Below are positions 27,356 through 36,737 of a DNA stretch of 64,000 bases, in pieces. The translations under genes were made by a program, and so were the position numbers. The first letter of the stretch is position 1. Each line of letters begins with the position of its first letter. The DNA is taken from the NCBI RefSeq assembly GCF_900113905.1, contig NZ_FORC01000003.1, forward strand, positions 186,001 to 250,000, written 5' to 3'. Source of the stretch: Phytopseudomonas argentinensis. GTDB lineage: Bacteria > Pseudomonadota > Gammaproteobacteria > Pseudomonadales > Pseudomonadaceae. Below the pieces are notes generated by a model. It saw only the letters and a list, made by a program, of their open reading frames with translations. It was not told the origin of the DNA and searched no databases.

Positions 27356-27858
27356 AACGCCAGGACCGCCTGCAACCGGCCCTGCTCGATCGCCTGCTCG
27401 ACGAAGACCCGGCAAACCCCGCGGAAAGCGTCGACAAGCGCGTGCTGAGCCTCACCCAGTTGCGCGCCTCGGTGCTGCGCGACCTGGCCTGGCTGTTCAA
27501 CACCATCGCACCGCTGACGAGCGATGACGAGGCCCTCACCCGCGCCGGCAGTTCGGTGGTCAACTTCGGCCTGCCGCCCCTGGCCGGGCATAGTGCCTCA
27601 AGCATCGACATCCCGGCGGTGGAACGCCTGTTGACCAAGGCGATTGCCGACTTCGAGCCGCGCATCGTGCGCTCGTCGCTGCGCGTGCGCGCTCGTCAGG
27701 AAGCCGAGGAAATGAGCCACAACTCGCTGAGCTTCGAGATCGAGGGTGACCTGTGGGCACACCCGATGCCGCTGCGCCTGCTGCTGACCACCGAGCTGGA
27801 CCTGGAAACCGGGCACGTTCAGGTATTGCCCGCCGACGCCTCAAGGAAACGCCGATGA
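27343..27858 (+). CDS. tssE: TssE, gp25-like baseplate protein
   Basis: A 171-residue lysozyme-like (gp25) baseplate wedge component that starts sheath polymerisation. It begins M-A-D-L inside the end of tagJ, contains the family N-F-G-L-P segment in the middle and ends with four bases overlapping tssF (ATGA). The tight overlaps tagJ-tssE-tssF suggest coupled translation of baseplate parts. Confidence 0.93.
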   Translation: MADLKRQDRLQPALLDRLLDEDPANPAESVDKRVLSLTQLRASVLRDLAWLFNTIAPLTSDDEALTRAGSSVVNFGLPPLAGHSASSIDIPAVERLLTKAIADFEPRIVRSSLRVRARQEAEEMSHNSLSFEIEGDLWAHPMPLRLLLTTELDLETGHVQVLPADASRKRR

Positions 27859-29714
27859 ACCCGCGCCTGCTCGGCTATTACAACCAGGAGCTGCAACACA
27901 TCCGCGAGAGCGCCGAGGAGTTCGCCCGCGAATTCCCGAAGATCGCCAGCCGCTTGAGCCTGTCCGGCGTCGAATGCGCCGACCCCTACGTGGAACGCCT
28001 GCTCGAAGGCTTCGCCTACCTGACCGCGCGAGTGCAGCTCAAACTCGACGCCGAATACCCTACCTTCACCCACAACCTGCTGGAAATCGCCTACCCGCAC
28101 TACCTGGCACCGACCCCGTCGATGACCGTAGTGCAGCTGTGCGCCGATCCCAACGAAGGCTCGCTGAGCAGCGGTTTCACCCTCGAACGCGGCGCCTCGC
28201 TGCGCGGCGCACTGGGCAGCGAAGCGCAGACCGCCTGCGAATACCGCACCTGCCAGCCGGTCACCCTATGGCCGCTGGAGGTGACTCAGGCCAGCTATTT
28301 CGGCAACCCGACCACCCAGCTCGGCCGCATCGCCGCCAGCGAACCTGGCGCCAAGGCAGCCGTGCGCCTGCGCCTTCGCACCGGCGCCGGCCTGCCTTTC
28401 AATGCCCTGGACCTGGATACCCTGACATTCTTCCTGCACGGCGCCGACGAGCAGCCGTTCCGCCTTTACGAACAGCTGATGGGTAACGTCTGCGCCTTGT
28501 TCGTGCGCGCCGTGGACGGCTCCTGGGTCGAACGCCTGCCGCCGGACAGCCTGCGCCCGCGCGGCTTCGACGACAGCGAAGCGGCACTGCCAGTGGTGCC
28601 CAGGGCATTCCAGGGCTACCGGCTGCTGCAAGAATACTTCGCCCTGCCCAACCGCTTTCTGTTCGTCGAGCTGACCGGGCTCAAACGCGCCGTGCAGCGC
28701 AACAGCAGCCAGGAACTGGAGATCGTGGTGCTGTTCAACCGCCTCGACAACAGCCTGGAAAACAGCATCGGTGCCGAGCAATTCCGGTTGTTCTGCACCC
28801 CGGCGATCAACCTGTTCGCCCGCCGCGCCGACCGCATTCACCTGAGCGATCGCGTACACGAGCACCAGATCATCGCCGACCGCACCCGCCCACAGGATTT
28901 CGAGATCCACTCGATCACCGAAGTCAGTGGCCATGGCAGCGGCCCCGAGCAGCCCTTCCAGCCGTTCTACGCAGTACGCGACCCGTCGCGCTACGGCCGT
29001 GAACAGGCCTGGTACAGCCTGCGCCGCGAACCCCGGGTACTGTCCAGCAAGCAGCGGCGCAACGGCCCACGCTCCACCTATATCGGCAGCGAAACCTTCA
29101 TCTCCCTGGTCGACGCCAACCAGGCGCCCTACCGCCACGACCTGCGCCAGCTGGGCATCGGCGCGCTGTGCACCAACCGCGATCTGCCGCTGTCGATGCC
29201 GATCGGTGGCACGCGCAGCGATTTCACCCTGGAAGACAGCGCCCCGGTGGTCGCCGTGCGCTGCCTGGCCGGCCCCAGCCGCCCGCGTGCCAGTCGCGCC
29301 CACGATGCCAGCGCCTGGCGCCTGATCAGCCAGCTGTCGCTCAACTACCTGTCGCTCAGCGAACAGGGCCAGGGCGCCGCCGCCCTGCGTGAACTGCTGC
29401 GCCTCTACGGCGATGTCGGCGACAACGCCCTGCAACTGCAGATCGACGGCCTGCGCAAGGTCAGCGCCCAGCCATGCACGCGGCGCCTGCCGATGCCGGG
29501 GCCGATCGTCTTCGGGCGTGGCCTGGAGATCGGCCTGGAGTTCGACGAGAACGCCTTTCGCGGTACCGGCGTGTTCCTGCTCGGTTCGGTGCTGGAGCGC
29601 TTCCTGACCCGTTACGTGTCGATCAACAGCTTCACCGAGACGGTGCTGCGCACCACCGAGCGCGGCGAAGTAATGCGTTGGAGGGCCAAGCCCGGATGTC
29701 GACCGACGCTGTGA
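27855..29714 (+). CDS. tssF: TssF, baseplate wedge protein
   Basis: A 619-residue TssF/VasA/ImpG-family protein, present in two copies with one TssG in each baseplate wedge. The N-terminal N-x-E-L-x-x-I-R-E-x-A-x-E-F segment is the family hallmark, followed by S-x-x-G-V-E-C-x-D-P-Y-V-E-R-L. Normal length, no interruption. It overlaps tssE by 4 bases and tssG by 19. Confidence 0.96.
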   Translation: MNPRLLGYYNQELQHIRESAEEFAREFPKIASRLSLSGVECADPYVERLLEGFAYLTARVQLKLDAEYPTFTHNLLEIAYPHYLAPTPSMTVVQLCADPNEGSLSSGFTLERGASLRGALGSEAQTACEYRTCQPVTLWPLEVTQASYFGNPTTQLGRIAASEPGAKAAVRLRLRTGAGLPFNALDLDTLTFFLHGADEQPFRLYEQLMGNVCALFVRAVDGSWVERLPPDSLRPRGFDDSEAALPVVPRAFQGYRLLQEYFALPNRFLFVELTGLKRAVQRNSSQELEIVVLFNRLDNSLENSIGAEQFRLFCTPAINLFARRADRIHLSDRVHEHQIIADRTRPQDFEIHSITEVSGHGSGPEQPFQPFYAVRDPSRYGREQAWYSLRREPRVLSSKQRRNGPRSTYIGSETFISLVDANQAPYRHDLRQLGIGALCTNRDLPLSMPIGGTRSDFTLEDSAPVVAVRCLAGPSRPRASRAHDASAWRLISQLSLNYLSLSEQGQGAAALRELLRLYGDVGDNALQLQIDGLRKVSAQPCTRRLPMPGPIVFGRGLEIGLEFDENAFRGTGVFLLGSVLERFLTRYVSINSFTETVLRTTERGEVMRWRAKPGCRPTL

Positions 29715-30709
29715 ACACCCTGGCGGCGATGGCCGAGGCGCCCTGGAACTACGATTTCTTCCAGGCCATGCGGCGCATCGAGTGCGAATACCCGGAACGC
29801 CCGCGCCTGGGCCATTCCGTACGCCTGGTCGACGACCCACTGCGCCTCGGCCAGAAGCCGGACTGCGGCTTCGCCCCTTCGACCCTGGCCAGCGTCATCC
29901 ACGACAGCACCGGCATACCGCGCATCGAGCAGTTCTTCTTCGGCCTTACCGGCCCCAACGGGCCATTGCCGATTCACCTGACCGAGCACGCCCGCGAGCG
30001 CCAGCGCCACCACGGCGACGCCACCTTCAAGCGCTTTCTCGACGTATTCAATCATCGCCTGCTGACCCTGTTCTACCGCGCCTGGGCCGAGGCCCGGCCG
30101 ACGGTGGCCCAGGATCGCGCCGCTGACGACTACTGGTCGCCACGCCTTGGCGCACTGTCCGGCCGCGGCATGGAGAGTCTGCTCGACCAGGGCCCGATCC
30201 CTGATGCCGCGCGCTATTACTTCACCGGGCACCTGGCCGCCCAGACCCGCTACCCCGACGGCCTGCAGGCCATCCTCGCCGAGTACTTCGGCGTGCCGGT
30301 GGCGCTCGAGGAATACGTCGGCCAATGGCTGCCGCTGCCCGAGTACAGCCGCCTGGGCGCCAGCACCTGCACGCTCGGCATGGATCTGTGCCTGGGCACC
30401 CACGTGTGGGACCGGCAGCACAAATTTCGCCTGCGTATCGGCCCCTTGAGCCTGACGCAGTACCGGCGTTTTCTGCCTGATCAGCCGCTGCTCGCCGAGC
30501 TGGCGGCCTGGGTGGCCGAATACGTCGGCATGGAACTGGACTGGGACACCAACCTGGTGCTCAAACAGGAGGAGGTGCCGCCCGCATCACTGGATGGCGG
30601 CTGCCGACTCGGCTTCGATACCTGGCTTGGAAAACCGAGCGAGGATGCAAAGGATCTGCTGCTGGACCGACACCACGTCGTCACCCAGCCGCTCACTACC
30701 CCGAATTAG
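29696..30709 (+). CDS. tssG: TssG, baseplate wedge protein
   Basis: A 337-residue TssG/VasB/ImpH-family protein. Landmarks are W-x-Y-D-F-F-Q-A-x-R-R-I-E near residue 20, F-F-G-L-T-G-P-N-G-P-L-P and the G-x-x-S-C/T-L-G region in the second half. It completes the TssK-F-G-E wedge. The ATG at 29696 lies within the end of tssF. Confidence 0.95.
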   Translation: MSTDAVNTLAAMAEAPWNYDFFQAMRRIECEYPERPRLGHSVRLVDDPLRLGQKPDCGFAPSTLASVIHDSTGIPRIEQFFFGLTGPNGPLPIHLTEHARERQRHHGDATFKRFLDVFNHRLLTLFYRAWAEARPTVAQDRAADDYWSPRLGALSGRGMESLLDQGPIPDAARYYFTGHLAAQTRYPDGLQAILAEYFGVPVALEEYVGQWLPLPEYSRLGASTCTLGMDLCLGTHVWDRQHKFRLRIGPLSLTQYRRFLPDQPLLAELAAWVAEYVGMELDWDTNLVLKQEEVPPASLDGGCRLGFDTWLGKPSEDAKDLLLDRHHVVTQPLTTPN

Positions 30710-30720
30710 AGGACAGGAAA

Positions 30721-33420
30721 ATGGGTGAAATCAGTCGCGCCGCGTTGTTCGGCAAGCTCAACAGCGTCGCCTACAAGGCCATCGAAGCCGCCACGGTATT
30801 CTGCAAGTTGCGTGGCAATCCCTACGTCGAGCTGAGCCATTGGCTGCACCAGATCCTGCAGCTGCAGGATTCCGACCTGCACCAGATCATCCGCCAGTTC
30901 AGCATCGAGCCGGCGCGCCTGGCCAAGGACATCACCGAAGCCTTGGATCGTCTGCCGCGTGGCTCCACCTCGATCACCGACCTGTCCTCCCATGTCGAGG
31001 AAGCGGTCGAGCGCGGCTGGGTGTACGGCAGCCTGATGTTCGGCGAAAGCCAGGTGCGCAGCGGCTACCTGATCGTCGGCATCCTCAAGACGCCGAGCCT
31101 GCGCAATGCGCTGCTGGCCATCTCCCGGGAGTTCGAGAAACTCAAGGTCGAGACCCTTACAGAGCGCTTCGACGAGATCGTAGGCGCCTCGCCGGAGAAC
31201 GCCCTGAGCGCCACCGATGGCTTCCAGGCGAGTGCCCCGGGCGAAGCAAGCGGCGCCATCGCACCCAGTGCCATGGGCAAGCAGGAAGCGCTCAAGCGTT
31301 TCACCGTCGACCTCACCGAGCAGGCGCGCAGCGGCAAGCTCGACCCCATCGTCGGCCGTGACGACGAGATCCGCCAGCTGGTCGATATCCTCATGCGGCG
31401 CCGGCAGAACAACCCGATCCTTACCGGTGAAGCCGGCGTCGGCAAGACCGCGGTGGTCGAAGGTTTCGCCCTGCGCATCGTCGCCGGCGACGTGCCGCCG
31501 AGCCTCAAGGACGTCGAGCTGCGCAGCCTGGACGTTGGCCTGCTGCAAGCCGGCGCCAGCATGAAGGGTGAATTCGAGCAGCGCCTGCGCCAGGTCATCG
31601 AGGACGTGCAGAGCTCGCCCAAGCCGATCATCCTGTTCATCGACGAAGCCCATACCCTGGTCGGCGCCGGCGGCGCGGCCGGCACCGGCGATGCCGCCAA
31701 CCTGCTCAAGCCGGCGCTGGCCCGCGGTACCCTGCGCACCGTGGCCGCCACTACCTGGGCCGAGTACAAGAAACACATCGAGAAGGATCCGGCCCTGACT
31801 CGCCGTTTCCAGGTGGTGCAGGTCGACGAGCCTTCCGAGCATCGCGCCATCCTGATGATGCGCGGCGTCGCCGCGACCATGGAAAAGCACCACCAGGTGC
31901 AGATCCTCGACGAAGCCCTGGAAGCCTCGGTCAAGCTGTCGCACCGCTACATCCCGGCGCGCCAGCTGCCGGACAAGTCTGTGAGCCTGCTCGACACCGC
32001 CTGCGCCCGCGTGGCGATCAGTCTGCACGCGGTGCCGGCCGAGGTGGATGACAGCCGTCGGCGCATCGAGGCACTGGAAACCGAGCTGGCCATCATCGGC
32101 CGCGAACAAGCCATCGGCGTGAACATCGGCAGCCGCCTGCTCGACGTCGACGCGGCCCTGGCCGAAGAGCGCCTGCGCCTGGTTACCCTGGAGACCCGCT
32201 GGGCCGACGAGAAGGCGCTGGTCGACGAGCTGCTGGCCACCCGCGCCAGCCTGCGTGCCGCCGCCGAACCGGTGGACGACACCAGCCGCGAGGCCGGCGA
32301 GGCGCGCCTGAGCGACGAGGAGCACGCCGCCCTGCGCAGCAAGCTCGCAGACCTGCAGAGCCGCTTGAGCGCCTTGCAGGGCGAAGACCCGCTGATCCTG
32401 CCGACCGTCGATTACCAGGCGGTGGCGTCGGTGGTCGCCGACTGGACCGGCATTCCGGTCGGGCGCATGGCCCGCAACGAGATCGAAACCGTTCTCAAGC
32501 TGGATGCGCACCTGAAGAAACGCATCATCGGCCAGGACCACGCTCTGGAAATGATCGCCAAGCGCATCCAGACTTCCCGCGCCGGGCTCGACAACCCCAA
32601 CAAGCCGATCGGCGTGTTCATGCTCGCCGGCACCTCCGGCGTGGGCAAGACCGAAACCGCCCTGGCCCTGGCCGAAGCCCTCTACGGCGGCGAGCAGAAC
32701 GTCATCACCATCAACATGAGCGAGTTCCAGGAAGCCCATACGGTGTCCACCCTCAAGGGCGCCCCACCGGGCTACATCGGCTACGGCGAGGGCGGCGTGC
32801 TGACCGAAGCGGTGCGCCGCCGCCCTTATAGCGTGGTGCTGCTCGACGAGGTCGAGAAGGCCCACCCGGACGTCCACGAGATCTTCTTCCAGGTATTCGA
32901 CAAGGGCGTGATGGAGGACGGCGAAGGCCGCCAGATCGACTTCAAGAACACCCTGATCCTGCTCACCACCAACGCCGGCACCGAGATGATCGCCGGGTTG
33001 TGCAGCGACCCCGAGCTGATGCCCGAGCCCGAAGGCATCGCCAAGGCGCTGCGCGAGCCGCTGCTGAAGATCTTCCCGCCGGCCCTGCTCGGCCGCCTGG
33101 TGACCATCCCCTACTACCCGCTGTCGGACGACATGCTCAAGGCCATCACCCGCCTGCAGCTGGAGCGCATCAAGAAGCGCATCGAAAGCACCCACAAGGT
33201 GCCGTTCAGCTACGACGATGCGGTGGTCGACCTGGTGGTGTCGCGCTGCACCGAGAACGAGAGCGGTGGCCGGCAGATCGACGCGATCCTCACCAACAGC
33301 ATGCTGCCGGACATGAGCCGCGAGTTCCTCGGCCGCCTGCTCGAAGGCAAGCCGCTCGCCGGCGTGCAGGTGAGCGTGCAGAACCAGGATCTGCATTACC
33401 AGTTCGAACAGGTGCAATAA
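30721..33420 (+). CDS. clpV: ClpV (TssH), AAA+ ATPase that recycles the contracted sheath
   Basis: An 899-residue ClpB-like double AAA+ ATPase. It has an N-terminal Clp-N domain (about 1-160) and a first ATPase module with Walker A G-E-A-G-V-G-K-T (236-243) and Walker B F-I-D-E-A-H. A middle domain follows, then a second module with Walker A G-T-S-G-V-G-K-T (637-644) and L-L-D-E-V-E-K-A-H. It extracts TssC from contracted sheaths. GAGGACAGG precedes the start, 11 bases after tssG. It is the last core gene before the VgrG and effector cargo. Confidence 0.97.
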   Translation: MGEISRAALFGKLNSVAYKAIEAATVFCKLRGNPYVELSHWLHQILQLQDSDLHQIIRQFSIEPARLAKDITEALDRLPRGSTSITDLSSHVEEAVERGWVYGSLMFGESQVRSGYLIVGILKTPSLRNALLAISREFEKLKVETLTERFDEIVGASPENALSATDGFQASAPGEASGAIAPSAMGKQEALKRFTVDLTEQARSGKLDPIVGRDDEIRQLVDILMRRRQNNPILTGEAGVGKTAVVEGFALRIVAGDVPPSLKDVELRSLDVGLLQAGASMKGEFEQRLRQVIEDVQSSPKPIILFIDEAHTLVGAGGAAGTGDAANLLKPALARGTLRTVAATTWAEYKKHIEKDPALTRRFQVVQVDEPSEHRAILMMRGVAATMEKHHQVQILDEALEASVKLSHRYIPARQLPDKSVSLLDTACARVAISLHAVPAEVDDSRRRIEALETELAIIGREQAIGVNIGSRLLDVDAALAEERLRLVTLETRWADEKALVDELLATRASLRAAAEPVDDTSREAGEARLSDEEHAALRSKLADLQSRLSALQGEDPLILPTVDYQAVASVVADWTGIPVGRMARNEIETVLKLDAHLKKRIIGQDHALEMIAKRIQTSRAGLDNPNKPIGVFMLAGTSGVGKTETALALAEALYGGEQNVITINMSEFQEAHTVSTLKGAPPGYIGYGEGGVLTEAVRRRPYSVVLLDEVEKAHPDVHEIFFQVFDKGVMEDGEGRQIDFKNTLILLTTNAGTEMIAGLCSDPELMPEPEGIAKALREPLLKIFPPALLGRLVTIPYYPLSDDMLKAITRLQLERIKKRIESTHKVPFSYDDAVVDLVVSRCTENESGGRQIDAILTNSMLPDMSREFLGRLLEGKPLAGVQVSVQNQDLHYQFEQVQ

Positions 33421-33445
33421 CGCCCGCCGCGCGAGAGGACGCTTG

Positions 33446-36178
33446 ATGGCAATTACTCAGGATGCACGCATGGCCATCGTCACCAGCCCGCTGGGTGGTG
33501 ACGTGCTGGTGCTGCGCCGCATGGAAGGCCGGGATGAGCTCAGCCGGCCATTCGCCTACGAGTTGGCGCTGATATCCGAGGATCACTCGCTACCGCTCAA
33601 CGCCTTGCTCGGCAAGCCGATGGGCCTGACCGTGCAACTGGCCGACGGCAGCGACCGTTATTTTCACGGTATCGCCGCGCGCTGCAGCCAGGCAGCCGGT
33701 AGCGGGCAATTCGCCAGCTACCGGGTCACCCTCAAGCCCTGGTTGTGGCTGCTATCGAGAACCTCCGACTGCCGGATCTTCCAGAACAAGACGGTGCCCG
33801 ACATCGTCAAGCAGGTGTTTCGCGACCTGGGCTTCTCCGACTTCGAAGACGCGCTGACGCGCACCTACCGCGAGTGGGACTACTGCGTTCAGTACCGTGA
33901 AACCAGCCTGGACTTCGTCAGCCGGCTGCTCGAGCAGGAAGGGATCTACTACTACTTCCGCCACGAGCAGGCCCGCCATGTGCTGGTGCTGTGCGACGCC
34001 TACGGTGCCCATCGAGCAGCACCGGGCTACGCCAGCGTACCGTTCTTCCCCCTGGAAGATCAGATGCGCGAGCGCGATCACATCTACGACTGGCACCTCG
34101 ACCACGAGGTACAACCCGGTTCGCTGGAGCTCAACGACTACGACTTCCAGCGCCCCAGCGCCCGCCTGGAAGTGCGCTCTATCGTCTCGCGCCCGCACAG
34201 CAACGCCGGTCATCCGCTGTTCGACTACCCCGGCGAATACGTGCAGAGCAAGGACGGCGAGCAATACGCGCGCAACCGTATCGAGGCCATCCAGACCCAG
34301 TACGAGCGCATTCAGCTGCGTACCAACGCCCGCGGCATCGGCTCCGGCCACCTGTTCAGCATGACCGGTTACCCGCGCGCCGATCAGAACCGCGAATACC
34401 TGACCGTCAGTGCCGACTACCAGATCGTTCAGGAAGCCTTCGAGAACAACACCCATGATGAACCGCTGCAATTCGACAGCCGCCTCGACTGCATCGATGC
34501 CAGCCAGGTGTTCCGCCCACTACCGCTGACCGTGCAGCCCATCGTGCAGGGCCCGCAGACGGCATTGGTGGTCGGCCCCCAGGGTGAGGAAATCTGGACC
34601 GACCAATACGGCCGCGTGAAGGTGCATTTCTACTGGGACCGCCACGACCAGTCCAACGAGAACAGCTCGTGCTGGATTCGCGTGTCGCAGAACTGGGCGG
34701 GCAAGAACTGGGGCGCGATCCAGATTCCGCGTATCGGCCAGGAGGTGATCGTCAGCTTCCTGGAAGGCGACCCCGACCGGCCGATCATCACCGGCCGCGT
34801 CTACAACGCCGAACAGACGGTGCCCTACGACCTTCCGGCCAACGCCACCCAGAGCGGCATCAAGAGCCGCTCGAGCAAGGGCGGCACGCCCGCTCAGTTC
34901 AATGAAATCCGCATGGAGGACAAGAAGGGCGAAGAACAGCTGTACATCCATGCCGAACGCAACCAGGACATCGTCGTCGAGCAGGACGAGACCCATGCCG
35001 TCGGCCGTGATCGCAGCAAGTCCATCGGCCGTGACGAGACCGTCGACGTGGGCGCCAATCGCACCAAGAAGATCGCCCGCAACGAGCGTTACAGCATTGG
35101 CCACAACAAGACGGTCAACATCGGTCGCTTCAAGGTCGAAAGCATCGGCATGGCGAAGATGACCAACGTCGGCCTGGGCTATAACCGCAACGTCGGCATG
35201 GCCATGTTCTCGGCCGTGGGCATGAACCGCACCGACTTCGTCGGCAAGACCTGGGCCGTGTCGGCCGGCGACAAGATCGAATTCAAGGTCGGCAGCTCAC
35301 AACTGACGCTGACGCCGGATGCCATCTACCTCAGCGCCAAGGACATCCACTTCAAGGCGCAGGAGTACCTGCACGCCGATGCGCCTTCGGACATCCTGCT
35401 CAACTCGGGCACTGCACAACCTGCCCCCGAGCACAGCGGCAAGCTGGAGCCTGGCGCCCAGGTGGGCGCGCTGGCGGCCATCGCCGGGGTCGTGCGCGGG
35501 CTCGGCTCACAAGCAGGCCCAACGGCCCAGGGCAATGACAAGCGCCCAGGGGCCGAAGCCCAGGGCAGCCTTTCGCTGAGAAGCAGCACGCCCGCGGCTC
35601 AGACGCCCACTGCGGTGACCACCGGGCTGGGAGATGCGGTGGATCGCCTCGCCGCGCAATCACTCTCGCTGCAGAAAGATCTGCGCACGCTGCAAGAAGA
35701 CGGCTGGGATATCGAGTATGGCCCTGCCGGCGAAGGCACCTTCGTCACGCAGGAGGGGGATATCAGCAAGATCGTCATCGATGGCGACATGCGCAGCTCT
35801 CCCGAAACGGTGACGCAGTTACTGGCCCATGAAGTGGGGCATGCCACCAACCCGTACGAGGAAGACCTGTCCTCCAAGACGGCATATGTCAATGGCGCAC
35901 TCAAGGACGAAGGTGCGGCGGTGCTGAACAATATCAAGGTGCAGCGCGAAATCATCGCCAGCGGCGGTCCCGACATCGGCATCAACGGTTCGCCGACCAA
36001 CCATGCCGGCTACAACGCCGCCTATGATCAGCTGCTCAGCAACGGCAATAGCGAGGCTGCACGCGCGGCGGTCGGCCGTCTGTGGGGCAGCGAAACCTCA
36101 TCGGTCAAGGTCGACGGCCAGTACGTCACGTACAACGACTACTACGGCAGCTGGTATGACGACAACGTCGGCAAGTAA
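33446..36178 (+). CDS. vgrG: Evolved VgrG with C-terminal HExxH metallopeptidase-like domain
   Basis: A 910-residue spike protein. Residues ~1-640 are a complete VgrG: gp27-like base, gp5 OB region (the Q-Y-G-R-V-K-V segment) and the beta-helix needle with repeats of the type D-E-T-x-x-V-G. A low-complexity Ala/Gly/Pro linker (about 650-735) leads to an extra ~175-residue domain. This has H-E-V-G-H at 795-799 and a conserved-looking D-E-G-A-A with glutamate 822, a spacing that suits a gluzincin-type zinc site (two His plus a downstream Glu). The concept matches P. aeruginosa VgrG2b, whose metallopeptidase tail acts in the periplasm, though there the third ligand is farther away. The end of the gene overlaps the next gene, a lipoprotein, by 23 bases. 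Substrate unknown. Confidence 0.92.
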   Translation: MAITQDARMAIVTSPLGGDVLVLRRMEGRDELSRPFAYELALISEDHSLPLNALLGKPMGLTVQLADGSDRYFHGIAARCSQAAGSGQFASYRVTLKPWLWLLSRTSDCRIFQNKTVPDIVKQVFRDLGFSDFEDALTRTYREWDYCVQYRETSLDFVSRLLEQEGIYYYFRHEQARHVLVLCDAYGAHRAAPGYASVPFFPLEDQMRERDHIYDWHLDHEVQPGSLELNDYDFQRPSARLEVRSIVSRPHSNAGHPLFDYPGEYVQSKDGEQYARNRIEAIQTQYERIQLRTNARGIGSGHLFSMTGYPRADQNREYLTVSADYQIVQEAFENNTHDEPLQFDSRLDCIDASQVFRPLPLTVQPIVQGPQTALVVGPQGEEIWTDQYGRVKVHFYWDRHDQSNENSSCWIRVSQNWAGKNWGAIQIPRIGQEVIVSFLEGDPDRPIITGRVYNAEQTVPYDLPANATQSGIKSRSSKGGTPAQFNEIRMEDKKGEEQLYIHAERNQDIVVEQDETHAVGRDRSKSIGRDETVDVGANRTKKIARNERYSIGHNKTVNIGRFKVESIGMAKMTNVGLGYNRNVGMAMFSAVGMNRTDFVGKTWAVSAGDKIEFKVGSSQLTLTPDAIYLSAKDIHFKAQEYLHADAPSDILLNSGTAQPAPEHSGKLEPGAQVGALAAIAGVVRGLGSQAGPTAQGNDKRPGAEAQGSLSLRSSTPAAQTPTAVTTGLGDAVDRLAAQSLSLQKDLRTLQEDGWDIEYGPAGEGTFVTQEGDISKIVIDGDMRSSPETVTQLLAHEVGHATNPYEEDLSSKTAYVNGALKDEGAAVLNNIKVQREIIASGGPDIGINGSPTNHAGYNAAYDQLLSNGNSEAARAAVGRLWGSETSSVKVDGQYVTYNDYYGSWYDDNVGK

Positions 36179-36716
36179 GCGGTTTTTTTTCAGGCTCTTT
36201 GCCTATTTGCTGGTAGCGAGCACAACGGCCTGCTCCACAACGAACGAGAACGAACGGATGAACCAAGCCTCCTTCACGCTCTGGCAAACCATCGAGCAAC
36301 TGGCGCAACAAGCGCCACTGACCAAGGCCAAGATCGAGCAGACGCTCGGCAGCCCTCTGCAGCTGGACAAGCAGGATAAGCATCGCACTCGCTGGGTGGG
36401 CGGCGAAGTGGCCCTGCTGGACAACGTGCGCATTGCGCAGACCGGCTTCACCGTGCTCACCAAGGAGCATGCTGCCCGCCAGAGTACCGTCGGCCTGTTT
36501 CTGAGCGGTGCCTGCATCGGCCGCGATGATATCGAAGCGCAGTATGGTGAACTGCTTCTGGTCTCGGCTCCGCGTGGCCGCTCGCTAAACGAAACAAGCG
36601 TTTGGGAGAGCGTGCGTCCCTGGGGCCAGCTGCGCTTTGCATTCAAGCAGAATAACCCCGAGTGCCTGCACAGCGTGTCGCTCGTCACCGCGCCATCGAT
36701 ACCCGACCAATCCTGA
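36156..36716 (+). CDS. Putative lipoprotein, candidate immunity to the VgrG metallopeptidase tail
   Basis: A 186-residue protein I do not recognise by family. The ATG at 36156 lies inside the vgrG end. The N-terminus is basic (K-R) followed by phenylalanine/leucine-rich sequence and T-T-A-C, so it is exported and probably lipidated at cysteine 27, although the lipobox is not ideal. The mature part is soluble, with a helical start and a beta-rich remainder. An outer-membrane or periplasmic location directly after a toxin whose closest known relatives act in the periplasm makes an immunity role likely. The Shine-Dalgarno is weak, so translation may depend on coupling to vgrG. A T8 run lies in the signal-peptide codons. 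Alternative: an accessory unrelated to immunity. Confidence 0.7.
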   Translation: MTTTSASKRFFFRLFAYLLVASTTACSTTNENERMNQASFTLWQTIEQLAQQAPLTKAKIEQTLGSPLQLDKQDKHRTRWVGGEVALLDNVRIAQTGFTVLTKEHAARQSTVGLFLSGACIGRDDIEAQYGELLLVSAPRGRSLNETSVWESVRPWGQLRFAFKQNNPECLHSVSLVTAPSIPDQS

Positions 36717-36737
36717 CCCCGGGCGAACGGACGCAAC

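Noticed and set aside
30706..33417. 903-codon open frame on the minus strand
   Set aside because: It mirrors clpV, whose AAA+ motifs are intact. The antisense product has no recognisable family.
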